DNA of 5,217 bases from an uncultured Kouleothrix sp. (GTDB taxonomy: Bacteria; Chloroflexota; Chloroflexia; Chloroflexales; Roseiflexaceae): assembly GCA_937858455.1 (NCBI GenBank), contig CALLYN010001054.1, positions 1 through 5,217 on the forward strand, written 5' to 3'. Position 1 is the stretch's first letter, and each line of letters begins with the position of its first letter. The notes under the pieces are model-generated. The model searched no databases and was not told the DNA's origin. It saw only the letters and a program-made list of their open reading frames with translations. Position numbers and translations under genes: made by a program. Below, one piece after another: positions 5,189 through 5,217 of this stretch.

Positions 5189-5217
5189 ATGGGGTGCGTG
5201 TTACTGCCCGCGCCGCG

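Larger units (their letters stand above)
4916..5217. other. Noncoding right end: no gene seen, hairpins and repeats only
   Basis: No reading frame here has family resemblance or a credible start. Bases 4956-4980 can form a bulged stem (AGCGGAGC with GC-T-TCCGCT, loop TTTTCAGC) some 40 bases after the permease stop, but no T run follows. A -10-like TATGAT at 5028-5033 lacks a good -35. The rest is the hairpin at 5044-5084, the tandem repeats at 5085-5188 and 29 bases of unremarkable sequence. Confidence 0.6.

Noticed and set aside
5189..5217. ATG at 5189 opening a short frame that runs off the window (MGCVLL...)
   Set aside because: A lipobox-like Cys is too early for a signal peptide, there is no proper ribosome binding site, and only nine codons are visible.

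Overview
The window is GC-rich bacterial DNA with dense, short-spaced genes. Its genes are an Mrp/NBP35-type ATPase tail, a GAF-GAF-PP2C phosphatase and a fused two-domain ThiP/FbpB-type permease. Its spacers are rich in palindromic repeats. This mix fits a filamentous anoxygenic-phototroph-like Chloroflexota (class Chloroflexia, Roseiflexus/Kouleothrix-like). That placement is inferred from protein style and repeat content; there is no rRNA or other firm marker.

Layout. Bases 2-148 hold the last 48 codons of an Mrp-like Fe-S-carrier ATPase on the + strand. A spacer follows (149-262) with a perfect 11-bp inverted repeat and a possible worn copy of a repeat that is intact at the right end. A complete tRNA-Ser(GGA) gene with encoded CCA lies on the minus strand (263-352), with a clear promoter at 383-411. 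Back to back with it, an extended -10 promoter (about 444-472) and a strong ribosome binding site lead into a + strand class I O-methyltransferase (518-1171). A 76-bp spacer filled by an imperfect palindrome separates it from a 644-residue phosphatase (1248-3182). The phosphatase stop overlaps by one base the start of a 577-residue ABC permease (3182-4915). The last 300 bases (4916-5217) show no convincing gene. They hold a 19-bp perfect hairpin and two tandem 52-bp units, each built round its own hairpin.

How the genes may work together. The phosphatase and permease are translationally coupled (TGATG), so they are probably made together. A signal read by the GAF domains could be linked to uptake of a small ligand such as iron or thiamine, but no substrate-binding protein or ATPase gene is in view, so the substrate is unknown. 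The methyltransferase may or may not be cotranscribed with them.

What stands out. Palindromic elements of several unrelated sequence types sit in almost every spacer, and one lies inside the permease reading frame, where it is translated as extra residues in a cytoplasmic loop. The phosphatase catalytic domain also carries a long in-frame insertion of about 55-60 residues. No wholly new defence or mobile system is evident. The best leads are the protein-coding palindrome, the expanded PP2C domain, the cysteine-bearing GAF domain and the 52-bp hairpin repeat.
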